Positions 49,751 to 58,288 of a stretch of 64,000 bases of DNA are shown in pieces. Under the pieces are notes generated by a model. It worked only from the letters and a program-made list of their open reading frames with translations. It was not told the origin of the DNA and did not search any database. A program made the translations under genes and the position numbers. This stretch comes from Rhabdothermincola salaria (GTDB lineage Bacteria; Actinomycetota; Acidimicrobiia; Acidimicrobiales; Acidimicrobilacustridaceae), in assembly GCF_021246445.1 (NCBI RefSeq), contig NZ_JAJQXW010000001.1, positions 1,692,168 through 1,756,167 of the forward strand. Reading direction: 5' to 3'. How positions within the stretch are numbered: the stretch's first letter is position 1; the number at the start of each line of letters is the position of its first letter.

Positions 49751-50780
49751 GACGGAGCCTCGGATCGAGACGGCTGTAGGAGAGATCCACGAACGCGTTC
49801 ACCACCACGTAGATGACGGCCACCGTCACCACGGCGCCCTGCAAGAGGGCGAGGTCCTTGGTGAGGGCGGAGGAGACGATGAGGCTGCCCATGCCGGGGA
49901 GCCCGAAGAGCGACTCGGCGATGACCGTCGAGCCGATGAGGCGCCCGAGGCTCACGCCGGCCACGGTGACCAGCGAGAGCGACGACGGGCGGAATGCTTC
50001 GCTCACTAGGACCCGCTTGGGCGACATGCCCCGGGCCCGGGCGGCGGTGACGAAGTCCTGCTGGAGCGTCTCGACGAGATCGCCGCGCAGCACCCGCAGG
50101 AACACGGGGATCTCGCCGACGGCCACGACGAGGGCGGGCAGGAAGGCGTGGCGCAGGTTGTCGGGCACCGACTCGGTGAGGCGCACCCACTCGGCCCGGG
50201 GGAACAGCGGCCACACCTTCACGAAGAACAAGATGAGCAACATGCCGGCCACGAAGCTCGGCAGCGACACCAATCCGAACGTCATCGTGGTGATGATGCG
50301 GTCGACCCTCCCCCCTGGTCGCCACGACGACCACAGCGCCAGCGGGATGGAGACACCGAGGGCGATGACCAGGCCCATGATGGCGAGCTGGATGCTCACC
50401 GGCAGGGCGGAGGAGATGCGATCGACGACCGAGCCGCCGGGCGGGATGATCGACTCACCGAGGTCGCCCTGCAGGGCGTTGCCCAGCCACTCGCCGTAGC
50501 GGACGAAGAGCCCGTCGTTGAGGCCGAGCTCCTCCTCGAGGGCCGCGTAGGCCTCGGGGGGCTGGCTGTCGCCCAGGATGGCCACGGCGGCGTTGCCGGG
50601 CACCAGGTCGACCAGCACGGCGGTGGCGAAGGTGACCAGCAGGATCACCAGCACCAGTTCGCCGAGCTTGCGCATGATGGCCTTGCCGGCCCGCACGCGC
50701 TTGTTCCGACTGGCCCGGTTCGCCGCGTCCTTGTTGTCCGTCGATGTCGTGGCGACGGCCGTCATCGTTGTCTCCCCCAT
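49737..50780 (-). CDS. Peptide/nickel-type ABC transporter permease (DppB/OppB-like)
   Basis: 347 residues: membrane helix after RKLGELVLVILLV, periplasmic LGLNDGLFVRYGEWLGNALQGDLGESI (in part), the EAA loop DFVTAARARGMSPKRVL and C-terminal AVVTVAVIYVVVNAFVDLSYSRLDPRLR (in part). An in-frame ATG at 50765 (MTAV) with GGGGGAG 6 nt upstream is an equally good start. An 18-bp hairpin separates it from the binding-protein gene, and the other transporter genes overlap, so hairpin position sets relative expression. Confidence 0.94.
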   Translation of the reverse strand: MGETTMTAVATTSTDNKDAANRASRNKRVRAGKAIMRKLGELVLVILLVTFATAVLVDLVPGNAAVAILGDSQPPEAYAALEEELGLNDGLFVRYGEWLGNALQGDLGESIIPPGGSVVDRISSALPVSIQLAIMGLVIALGVSIPLALWSSWRPGGRVDRIITTMTFGLVSLPSFVAGMLLILFFVKVWPLFPRAEWVRLTESVPDNLRHAFLPALVVAVGEIPVFLRVLRGDLVETLQQDFVTAARARGMSPKRVLVSEAFRPSSLSLVTVAGVSLGRLIGSTVIAESLFGLPGMGSLIVSSALTKDLALLQGAVVTVAVIYVVVNAFVDLSYSRLDPRLRRAGA

Positions 50781-50808
50781 GGGTCCTGCTGAAAGGTGAG
50801 GGCCCCCG

Positions 50809-50849
50809 GGCCCCTGGTTACGGAGACACTATCTCCGTAACCAGGGGCC
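50809..50849. terminator. Perfect 18-bp hairpin between binding-protein and permease genes
   Basis: Arms GGCCCCTGGTTACGGAGA and complement, loop CACTA, no U tract. It lies 58 bp after the binding-protein stop and 29-44 bp before the permease start on the same strand. The location is that of a partial terminator or 3'-stabilising structure in transporter operons. Confidence 0.7.
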
Positions 50850-50907
50850 GACGGCCGGCTCGTCACGAGCGGCTGACGACGGGCGTCAGAGCTCGCCACG
50901 ACAGGCG

Positions 50908-52542
50908 TCAGACCTTGAAGGCCTCGCCGAAGAGGAGCAGGCCGTTGACCGTCGGCATGAGGCCGCCGACCTGCTGGGTGGTGATGGTGGTGAACGGCTG
51001 GGCGCCGGTGAGCACGAAGGGCTGCTCGTCGAGCCAGAGCTCGCCGAGGCGACCGAGGACCTCGGCCTGGCCGTCGGGCACCGACGCGGTGCGCAGCTCC
51101 TCGACGATGGCGTCGAACTCGGGGTTGGCGTAGCCCGAGTAGTTGCTGGCGCTGTCGCTGGTGAGGCTGCGAGCCAGGGACTGGTACACGTTGGTCTCGT
51201 AGGCCGTGATCACGTGGATGGAGACGTCGAAGTTGCTGGTGAAGTTGGTGCGCTCGACGAGCTCGAGGAACGACGCCACCTGGTCGATGGTGACGTCGAA
51301 GCCCACGTTGTTGAGCAGGGCCTGGTAGGACAGCGCGTAGTCGGTGGGCACCGGGGTGAGCAGCTCGAAGCTGCCGTCCCAGCCGGTCTCGGCCTTGACC
51401 TCTTCGACCAGGCGACGGGCCTCGTCGGCATCGAAGGCGGAGAAGGGCTGCTCGGTGTACAGCGGCGAGGAGGGCGGGAAGTAGAAGTCGCCCATGATGC
51501 CCTGGTCATTGTTGACCCGGGCGTTGATGGCATCACGGTCGAGGGCCAGCGAGATGGCCTGCCGCACCCGGGGATCGTCGCCGGGGAAGGCACGATCGGG
51601 GGCGGAGTTGATGGCCATGCCGGAACCGGCGACGAGCTGGGAATAGGCGGCGAAGCCCTCTTCGATGGCCCGCACCTCCTCGGGGACCGAGGTCAACATG
51701 GCGACGTCGGTCTCACCGTTCACCATCTTGTCGACGCTGGCGCCCTGCTCGGGGTTCCAGACGAAGCGGATGGAATCGAGCGGCGGGGTGCCGAGCGAGT
51801 AGTTCTCGTTGCGGACGACGACCAGGGCCTCCTGGGCGTTGAAGCTGTCGACCACGAACGGACCGGCGCCGACGGGGTTGGTGTTGAAGCCATCGGGGTC
51901 GGCTGCGACCGCGGTGGGCGACACCATGTAGCCGAGCTCGCCGGCGAGGAGGGCGTCGAAGTTGTTGAGCGGCTCGACCATGTTGAAGATCACGGTCTGG
52001 GCGTCGGGCTTGTCGTAGGACGCGATGTACTCGGGGTAGGTGGCGGCGCTGCCCCGGCCGTTCCTCATGCGCTCGACGCTGAACTCGACGGCGTCGGCGT
52101 CGAGCGGCGTGCCGTCGGAGAAGACGACGTCATCGCGCAGCTTGAGCGTCCACTGGCTGAAGTCCTCGTTGGACTCGATGCTCTCGGCCAGCTGACCGGA
52201 GTACTCGTTGGTGAGCGGATCCCAGCGCAAGAGCGTGTCGTACAGGGCGGCCAGCGGGGCGCCACCGGTGGTCACGCCGAGCGAAGCCACGGTGGGGTCG
52301 AGGCCGAAGGGGGCGGCGGGAAGGGTGACGTCGAGGGTGCCGCCCTGGGTGGTCTCGAGGTCGGTCTCGTTGACCCAGCCGGCCTGGATGACCGAGCTGG
52401 ACTCTTCGACCTCGGGGGTGGTGCCACCGTTGTCGGTGCCTTCTGTGCTGCTCGAGTCGTCCGAAGCGCACGCTCCGAGCAACAGGGCTCCGGCCAGCGC
52501 CAATGCGCCGAACCGGGTCCTCTTCCTGGACATCAGGTTCAT
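50908..52542 (-). CDS. ABC transporter substrate-binding lipoprotein, family 5 (SBP_bac_5)
   Basis: 544 residues. Signal peptide ends in the lipobox LLLGAC (C25), followed by an acidic Ser/Thr linker. The family 5 core includes GGTLDVTLPAAPFGLDP, LAESIESNEDFSQWTLKLRDDVVFSDGTP (in part), AVEFSVERMRN, PVGAGPFVVDSF and RQAISLALDRDAINAR. The family binds peptides, nickel, glycosides or other organics. Nothing in the sequence identifies the ligand; neighbours argue for a degradable organic compound. ATG with GGAGGAAC upstream. Confidence 0.94.
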   Translation of the reverse strand: MNLMSRKRTRFGALALAGALLLGACASDDSSSTEGTDNGGTTPEVEESSSVIQAGWVNETDLETTQGGTLDVTLPAAPFGLDPTVASLGVTTGGAPLAALYDTLLRWDPLTNEYSGQLAESIESNEDFSQWTLKLRDDVVFSDGTPLDADAVEFSVERMRNGRGSAATYPEYIASYDKPDAQTVIFNMVEPLNNFDALLAGELGYMVSPTAVAADPDGFNTNPVGAGPFVVDSFNAQEALVVVRNENYSLGTPPLDSIRFVWNPEQGASVDKMVNGETDVAMLTSVPEEVRAIEEGFAAYSQLVAGSGMAINSAPDRAFPGDDPRVRQAISLALDRDAINARVNNDQGIMGDFYFPPSSPLYTEQPFSAFDADEARRLVEEVKAETGWDGSFELLTPVPTDYALSYQALLNNVGFDVTIDQVASFLELVERTNFTSNFDVSIHVITAYETNVYQSLARSLTSDSASNYSGYANPEFDAIVEELRTASVPDGQAEVLGRLGELWLDEQPFVLTGAQPFTTITTQQVGGLMPTVNGLLLFGEAFKV

Positions 52543-52842
52543 CCGTTCCTCCGGTGAGGGTTTCGGACCGTGCGGGCACGACCCGGGTGGTGGGGCGATC
52601 GATCGCCGAGGCGACGACTCCCCTGGACTACGGGGCTCGAGAGACGTGGGACGTCCCTGTCACGTTGTCTGGCGCTGTGGTCATCGACGAACCCCCGACG
52701 GGGAAGCGCCCGGCGGCCTGCGGCCACGTCGGTCGCCGACGAGCGATCCCCCCTGGGGCGAGCCCGCACACGACGCTGTGCTTCCTGTGACCGATGACCC
52801 TAGCGTGCGTTCGGGAGGCTGTCGATACTGCCCCTGTCATCT

Positions 52843-52863
52843 TTGTAATGTTTACACTTACAA
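52843..52863. promoter_or_regulatory. AT-rich 21-bp palindrome upstream of the ABC operon
   Basis: TTGTAA, nine bases centred on GTTTAC, then TTACAA. It lies in the 250-bp gap between cupin and binding-protein genes, 300 bp upstream of the latter. Such AT-rich symmetry stands out in this DNA and fits an operator, for example for a GntR-type protein. The rest of 52543-52870 holds no gene that I can support. Confidence 0.55.
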
Positions 52864-52870
52864 CGCCCGC

Positions 52871-53620
52871 TCAGGGCTGAGCGACCCGTTCGAAGCCATG
52901 GGCCCGCGCCCCCTCTGGTCGAGGCCGGCCCCCTCGTTCGGCCGTCATCGACGAGGGGCCCGGGCGGTAGTTCAGGAACGTGAAGGCACCGTCGCTGCGG
53001 AACCCGTACCGGCGATCGGCGGCGATGCCCACGGCGTCGCCGGGCCCGAGGCGGCGTCGACCGAAGGCGATGGTGCCGTCGACGACGTAGAGGATCTCGG
53101 GCGCCGAGTGGCTGTGGGGCGCCGACGTGTAGGCGCTGGTGCGCCCGGTGGTGAAGAGGGTGATGGCACAGCCGTCGCAGTCGGAGTCGGCGAAGAACCG
53201 CGTGCGGCGCTCGTCGTCCTCGCGGGCGTAGGTGCCTTCGGGCCCGACGACGTGGTGGGTCGCAGGACGGGCGACGTCCGCTTCGCGGCGATCCGCCGCC
53301 TGGCGCCCGAAGTGGACGAGGCGGGCCGGCTCGTCGGCCCGGACCCGGGGCCGGGCCCCGGCCTCCACGATCACCGCACCGCCCGCGCCACACCCCTCAC
53401 CGTCGACGTCGACCACTCCCTCGAGGACGAACAGCGCTTCCTCGCCGTGGTCGGGACGGAAGACGAGCTCGGACCCCGGCGCCAGCTCGACGTCCTCCAG
53501 CCACAGGGGGACGTCGCCGAGGTCGGCCGCCGTGCGCTGCACCCCCGTCACCGGTTCGTAGGAGGAGGGCCGCCGGGCCGGACCACGGTCTCCCACCGGC
53601 GCGAACACGATGCCGGCCAC
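52871..53620 (-). CDS. Bicupin-fold protein
   Basis: 249 residues with two cupin barrels. The first has ELAPGSELVFRPDHGEEALFVLEG (in part) and GGAVIVEAGARPRVRADEPARLVHFG (in part). The second has SAPHSHSAPEILYVVDGTIAFG (in part), with the His-x-His...Glu metal pattern, and LGPGDAVGIAADRRYGFRS. Only the second barrel keeps the full set of metal ligands. It could be a dioxygenase, an isomerase or a sensor. GTG 53618-53620 lies 2 bp after the aldolase stop, hence co-translated. Confidence 0.8.
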   Translation of the reverse strand: MAGIVFAPVGDRGPARRPSSYEPVTGVQRTAADLGDVPLWLEDVELAPGSELVFRPDHGEEALFVLEGVVDVDGEGCGAGGAVIVEAGARPRVRADEPARLVHFGRQAADRREADVARPATHHVVGPEGTYAREDDERRTRFFADSDCDGCAITLFTTGRTSAYTSAPHSHSAPEILYVVDGTIAFGRRRLGPGDAVGIAADRRYGFRSDGAFTFLNYRPGPSSMTAERGGRPRPEGARAHGFERVAQP

Positions 53621-53622
53621 GG

Positions 53623-54324
53623 TCAGTCCAGGTGCTCGAAGAGGTCCGGGTCCGATCGGCGCAGGCGCCGGAAGTTGGCGTCCCACATGTTGGGCAGGAA
53701 GAACTGCCGGTAGCGGTCGCGCCCCCGTCGCACCTCGCGCTCCTCGAACTCCGTGCCCCCGATGGCCTCGGCGGCGAGGTGGTACTCGGCGCAGGCCTCC
53801 AGCATCATCGCCTCGATGGTGGCCTGCTCGAGCGACTGCGAGGCCACCACGGCACCGTGGTTCTTCATGAGCACCACCCGCTTGTCGCCGAGCGCAGCGG
53901 CGAGACTGTCGCCCATCTCGTGGCGGCTGGGGTCGTCGCGGTCGAAGCAGACCTGGTCCTCGAAGAACAGCACTGCGGCCACGTTGTACATGCCGATGGG
54001 GCGGGCCCGGGTGACGAACTTGGACAGCTCGTGGGAGTGGGTGTGGATCACCGAGGCCACGTCGGCCCGGCGCTGGTAGATCTCGGCGTGGAACTCGACC
54101 GCGGGCGACGGCTCCCAGTCCCCTTCCAGGCGGTCGAGGTCGAACGAGACCTTCACCACCATGTCGGGGGTGGTCTCGTCGAAGTAGCCGAAGGGCGACA
54201 CCCAGAAGGCGTCCTCACCGGCCGCCCGTTCGCTGACGTGACCGGCGACGCGGCTCTCGCACCCGGCGCGGGCCAGCATGCGGCGAGCGGCGGCGATGCG
54301 GAAACGGGGATCCATTTCGTCCAT
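53623..54324 (-). CDS. Class II aldolase/adducin-family protein
   Basis: 233 residues: RRMLARAGCESRVAGHVSERA, the HTHSHELSKF zinc motif (two of the His ligands), KRVVLMKNHGAVVASQSLEQA (third His, in NHG) and a helical C-terminus. Members include fuculose-phosphate aldolases and decarboxylases of hydroxy acids. ATG 54322-54324 is preceded by GAGGGCGG. It lies 11 bp after amidohydrolase B and 2 bp before the cupin gene. Confidence 0.87.
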   Translation of the reverse strand: MDEMDPRFRIAAARRMLARAGCESRVAGHVSERAAGEDAFWVSPFGYFDETTPDMVVKVSFDLDRLEGDWEPSPAVEFHAEIYQRRADVASVIHTHSHELSKFVTRARPIGMYNVAAVLFFEDQVCFDRDDPSRHEMGDSLAAALGDKRVVLMKNHGAVVASQSLEQATIEAMMLEACAEYHLAAEAIGGTEFEEREVRRGRDRYRQFFLPNMWDANFRRLRRSDPDLFEHLD

Positions 54325-54335
54325 GGTCGCCGCCC

Positions 54336-55475
54336 TCAACGCTCGCCGAAGCGGTAGAGCCGCTGGGCGTTGCCGGCACAGATGGCGTGGCGCTCGTCGG
54401 CCGGGACGTCGTCCATGACGGCGGTGATGGTGCGCCACGAATCGGGCCAGTCGGCCCCCGAGTGGGGGAAGTCGCTCGACCACATCAGCCGATCGACGCC
54501 GATGGCGTGGCGGTTGCGGATGGCGTAGGAGTCGGTGATGTAGGTGAAGGAGAAGTGCTCCTCGACGTACTCGCTCGGCAGCTTCTTGAGCCGCGACTTC
54601 GGGTCGACCGCCCGGCGGCGGAAGCGGTTGTCGAGCTGCTCCTTGACGTAGGGCACCCACCCGGCGTCGACCTCGACGAAGACGACCTCGAGCTCGGGGA
54701 TGCGGTCGAAGACCCCGCTGTTGAGGAACTGCACCATGGTGGCGGGGGCCTGCAGGAAGCGCAGGTCGGCGGCCGCCCGGCCCTGGGTGATCTTGCCCGG
54801 GGCGTAGATGTCCTCGGGCATCTCGTTGACCAGCTTCACGTGGATGTGGGGCTTGAGGCCCGACTCCACGACGGCTTCCCAGACGGGGTCGTCCTCGGGT
54901 GACAGGTCCGGGTCACCGTGGGGGTAGTTGCCGATCAGGAGTCCGGCGATGCCCGGCATCGTCGCGACCCGTCGGATCTCGGCGACGGCCTGCTCGACGC
55001 CCCGGTTGGGGATGATCGCCACCCCGCCGAGCCGGGTGGGCTCGTAGCCGGCGTACTCGGCGAGCCAGTCGTTGTAGGCCCGCACCATGGCCAGGTGCAG
55101 GTCCGGATCCTGGGTGGCGATGGCCAGGTGGCTCAGGCGCGGCGTGGGGTACAGCACGGCGGCGTCGACCATGTCGAGGTCGAGCTCGGCGAGGCGGGCC
55201 GCGGGCTCGTACCCGCCGGCGGGCAGCTCTTCGAAGCGCACCCAGGGGCGGCGCTCGGTGCGACTGAAGGTGGCCCCGGCGTTGAGGCCGAAGTTGATGG
55301 GGTCCTTGACCCCTTCCATGACCCAGGCGTCGCCCTGCTCGAAGTGCTCCATGCGCGGCACCAGGTCGCGGTACTGCGCCGGCACCCGGTCGACCCAGAG
55401 GCCCGGGGGCTCGTTGACGTGGGAATCGGCGTCGATGAGGCGGTAGGACGCGCCGGCGGGGGTTGACGTGGACAT
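54336..55475 (-). CDS. Amidohydrolase-2 family metal-dependent hydrolase/decarboxylase, paralogue B
   Basis: 379 residues, close relative of paralogue A at 37.7 kb: LIDADSHVNEPPGLWVDRVP, GVKDPINFGLNAG, YPTPRLSHLAIATQD, IIPNRGVEQAVAEI, then HIHVKLVNEMP and WSSDFPHSGADWPDSW. Ligand residues D, H, H and catalytic D are all present. AGGAG precedes the ATG by 5 nt. It is the second gene of a run with paralogue C upstream (58 bp) and aldolase and cupin downstream. Confidence 0.9.
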   Translation of the reverse strand: MSTSTPAGASYRLIDADSHVNEPPGLWVDRVPAQYRDLVPRMEHFEQGDAWVMEGVKDPINFGLNAGATFSRTERRPWVRFEELPAGGYEPAARLAELDLDMVDAAVLYPTPRLSHLAIATQDPDLHLAMVRAYNDWLAEYAGYEPTRLGGVAIIPNRGVEQAVAEIRRVATMPGIAGLLIGNYPHGDPDLSPEDDPVWEAVVESGLKPHIHVKLVNEMPEDIYAPGKITQGRAAADLRFLQAPATMVQFLNSGVFDRIPELEVVFVEVDAGWVPYVKEQLDNRFRRRAVDPKSRLKKLPSEYVEEHFSFTYITDSYAIRNRHAIGVDRLMWSSDFPHSGADWPDSWRTITAVMDDVPADERHAICAGNAQRLYRFGER

Positions 55476-55533
55476 CGTGCTCCTGGGGCAGGTGGCGGGC
55501 GGGGACGGACGGTGGCGAGCGGTCGCGCGCCGG

Positions 55534-56790
55534 TCAGTACGACTCGGGGTCGGCGGCGACGGCGGCGGGCACGGGATGGTCGAAGAGCCGTGCCGCGTTC
55601 TGCCAGGTGATCTTGCGGACCTCGTCGGGTGGGAACCCGGTCAGGGCCTCACCCACCATGCGCTGGGTGTTGGGCCAGGTGGAGTCGAGGTGGGGGTAGT
55701 CGCTCTCGACGCAGATGTTCTCGACCCCGATGCGGTGGCGCAGCTGCATGTTGGAGGGGTCCTCGAGGGCGCAGAACCAGAAGTTGCGCTGGAGGACCTC
55801 GGCCGGACTGAGCTCGTAGCCGTCCCAGGTGCCGTAGAGCTCCTGGTAGCGGGCCACGTGGTCGAGGCGGTCCAGCAGGCCGGGCACCCAGGCGATCCCG
55901 CCTTCGGAGAGGCAGATCTTGAGCCCGGGGAACTTGAGCGGCAGCAGCGAGTAGAGCCAGTCGACGGCGGAGAACATGGCCGACGCGAAGAACAGCACGC
56001 CGAGGGCGTCGGGGGGCGCTTCGGGGTTCACCGGCGGCGGGGACGACGCCGAGCCGATGTGCAGGCAGATGACGGTGCCGGTCTCCTCGCAGGCGGCCAT
56101 GAAGGGGTCCCAGTGGCCGGTGTGCAACGACGGCAGGCCGAGCTTCTCCGGCGCCTCGGGGAACGTGACGGCCCGGAAGCCGCGCGAGGCGTTCTCCCGG
56201 ATCATCGACGCCGCCTTCTGCGGGTCGAGCAGCCACGGGATCTGCACCGGGATGATGCGATCGGGGTGGGTGCCCGCCCACTCCTCGAGGTGCCAATCGT
56301 TCCACGCCCGCACCACCGCGTCGGCCAGCGCCTCGTCCTTGGTGCCGAGCTGGAGGCGCTGTCCGGCGAAGCCGGGCAGGGCCGAGGGGAAGCAGACCGA
56401 GGCGTACACGCCGTTGAGGTCCATGTCGTGGACGCGGGCATCGATGTCCCACGCCCCCTTGCGCATCTCGTCGAACCGGGAGGGCTCGAAGGAGGCCTCG
56501 AGGACCGGGCGCCCCACGACGGCGTTGAGCCCGACGTTGGGCTGGGTGCCGTCGAAGTGCCACTGCTGGCGCCCGTCGTCCTCCTCGATGATGCGCGGCG
56601 CCCGTTCGACGAACCGCTCCGGCACCCGCCCCTCGAACAGGTGGGGAGGTTCGACCACGTGGTCGTCGACCGAGATGAGCAGGTAGGGCCGGGCCCGACG
56701 CTGGGGTTCGGGCAGGAAGGTCACCGTCTTGGGCCGACCCTGCGCGCCCCGGGTGAGGCCTCGCTTCTGCTCGTCGTTGAGCACGACCAT
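55534..56790 (-). CDS. Amidohydrolase-2 family protein, paralogue C
   Basis: 418 residues, more distant from A and B: LLISVDDHVVEPPHLFEGRVP, MDLNGVYASVCFPS, TVICLHIGSASSPPP, IALSEGGIAWVP-like (LSEGGIAWVPGLLDRL) and CVESDYPHLDSTWPNTQ. The metal ligands DxH, H and D are retained. An amphipathic N-terminal extension of about 35 residues precedes the barrel. GGGGGATC precedes the ATG. An AT-rich promoter (TAAAGT) lies 51 bp upstream. Confidence 0.9.
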   Translation of the reverse strand: MVVLNDEQKRGLTRGAQGRPKTVTFLPEPQRRARPYLLISVDDHVVEPPHLFEGRVPERFVERAPRIIEEDDGRQQWHFDGTQPNVGLNAVVGRPVLEASFEPSRFDEMRKGAWDIDARVHDMDLNGVYASVCFPSALPGFAGQRLQLGTKDEALADAVVRAWNDWHLEEWAGTHPDRIIPVQIPWLLDPQKAASMIRENASRGFRAVTFPEAPEKLGLPSLHTGHWDPFMAACEETGTVICLHIGSASSPPPVNPEAPPDALGVLFFASAMFSAVDWLYSLLPLKFPGLKICLSEGGIAWVPGLLDRLDHVARYQELYGTWDGYELSPAEVLQRNFWFCALEDPSNMQLRHRIGVENICVESDYPHLDSTWPNTQRMVGEALTGFPPDEVRKITWQNAARLFDHPVPAAVAADPESY

Positions 56791-56840
56791 CTGATCCCCC
56801 GATCAGGTCTGCCACCGCCGCCGACTGCTGCGGTTTCAAT

Positions 56841-56846
56841 ACTTTA
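56841..56846 (-). promoter_or_regulatory. -10 box upstream of amidohydrolase C
   Basis: TAAAGT on the minus strand in an isolated AT-rich patch (56834-56850) between SDR and amidohydrolase C; likely start of the amidohydrolase-aldolase-cupin unit. Confidence 0.45.
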
Positions 56847-56891
56847 CATGATGGGTGGTCGGGTTCCGAAGGCTCCCGGCGCGGACTGCGG

Positions 56892-57704
56892 TCAGCGGTT
56901 GCGAGCCGGCCGACGCACGCCCGCGGTGGCCCCCCCGTCGACCACGAAGGACCCACCGGTGCAGTAGGACGCGTCGTCGGAGGCGAGGAAGGCGGTGAGG
57001 GCGGCGACCTCGTCGGGACGGCCGAGGCGGGCGATGGCCTGGTTCGAGAAGTACGACGCGATGGCGTCGTCGTCGGCGCCGTCGACGAGGCGGGTGCCGA
57101 TGGCCCCCGGGTGCACCGAGTTCACCCGGATGCCGTCCGGTCCGAGCTCGAGCGCCGCCGCCTTGGTCATGCCCGTGATGGCGAACTTGGTGGCCGTGTA
57201 CGCCATCAGGTCGGTGGCTCCCACCAGGCCCCGCACCGAGGAGGTGTTCACGATGGACCCGCCGCCCCGGGCCCGCATGGGGGCGATCACCGCCTTCATC
57301 CCGAGGAAGGTGCCGACCTGGTTGACGTCGACGCTGCGGCGGTAGTCGTCGAGCGAGCACTCCTCGAGGGGAGCGTGCACGACGATGCCGGCGTTGTTGA
57401 CCGCGATGTCGAGCCCGCCGTGGCGGGCGGTGATCTCGGCCATGGCGCGTTCCCAGTCGGCCTCGGACGACACGTCGAGGGCCACGAACCAGGCTGAGTC
57501 GTCGCCGTGCTCACGGCGGAGGTCGCTGGCCAGCGACTCCCCTGCCCCGGCGTCGAGGTCGGCCACGACCACCACGGCGCCCTCGGTGGCGAAGCGCCGG
57601 GCGATCGCCTCGCCGATGCCGTGGGCCGAGCCCGTCACCAGTGCCACCCGGCCGGTGAGCCGGGTCGGGACCGGGGTGGTCGAGGGGCGGCTCGGATCGG
57701 TCAT
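56892..57704 (-). CDS. Short-chain dehydrogenase/reductase, in the patatin-MarR operon
   Basis: 270 residues: cofactor motif VTGSAHGIGEAIA with DLDAG after strand 2 (Asp favours NAD), NNAGI, catalytic Ser in NTSSVRGL, YTATK, and HPGAIGTRL. Closest in style to 3-alpha/20-beta-hydroxysteroid and cyclohexanol dehydrogenases, but the substrate is not assignable. It overlaps the MarR gene (ATGA). Confidence 0.92.
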   Translation of the reverse strand: MTDPSRPSTTPVPTRLTGRVALVTGSAHGIGEAIARRFATEGAVVVVADLDAGAGESLASDLRREHGDDSAWFVALDVSSEADWERAMAEITARHGGLDIAVNNAGIVVHAPLEECSLDDYRRSVDVNQVGTFLGMKAVIAPMRARGGGSIVNTSSVRGLVGATDLMAYTATKFAITGMTKAAALELGPDGIRVNSVHPGAIGTRLVDGADDDAIASYFSNQAIARLGRPDEVAALTAFLASDDASYCTGGSFVVDGGATAGVRRPARNR

Positions 57705-58288
57705 CGGTCTGCTCTCCCGCGCGAGCCCTTGCTCGCGCTGTCGTCGGTGTCGGTCTTGGTCTCGGCGGCCCCGGACCCCGGGGCCACCCGGGAGCGTCCC
57801 GTCCGCGATGCGGGCACGGCCCGCAGGTCGCCGACCAGGCGGTCGAGCTGGTCGACCAGGGCGGCCAGCTCGGTTGGCGACCAGCCCGACAGCTGCTCGG
57901 CCATGATGGCATCGGTGGACGCCTCGACCCGGCGGTAGGCACCCCGTCCCGAGGCCGTGGCCACGATGACGCTGGCCCGCCCGTCACCCGGGTCGGCCCG
58001 CCGTTCGACGTAGCCCTCGGCCTCGAGGGCCTGGACCTGCCGGGTGAGGGCGGCGGGGTGCATGCGACCGGCTGCGGCCAGATCGCTCATGCGGATGGGG
58101 CCGCCCTCGATCACCCGGCCCAGCACGGAGACGGCGCCGTAGCCGATGGAGACACCCGAGCGGGCGGCGTTCAGGCGCTCGAGGCGGGCGCTGCCGGTGA
58201 TGCGGTGCAGCGCCTGCAGCGCGTCGCGCAGCCGTCGGCGGGCGGCGGCGGGGTCGGCGCCGACGTCGGTGGGCCGGGCCGCGCTCAT
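57701..58288 (-). CDS. MarR-family transcriptional regulator
   Basis: 195 residues: helices, then the winged helix GAVSVLGRVIEGGPIRMSDLAAAGRMHPAALTRQVQALEAEGYVERRADPGDGRAS, quoted only in part as ALTRQVQALEAEGYVER, and RRVEASTDAIMAEQLSGW in the dimer domain. A disordered charged C-terminus of about 45 residues follows. Both gene borders overlap (ATGA on each side), so patatin, MarR and SDR form one unit that MarR may autoregulate. Confidence 0.9.
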   Translation of the reverse strand: MSAARPTDVGADPAAARRRLRDALQALHRITGSARLERLNAARSGVSIGYGAVSVLGRVIEGGPIRMSDLAAAGRMHPAALTRQVQALEAEGYVERRADPGDGRASVIVATASGRGAYRRVEASTDAIMAEQLSGWSPTELAALVDQLDRLVGDLRAVPASRTGRSRVAPGSGAAETKTDTDDSASKGSRGRADR

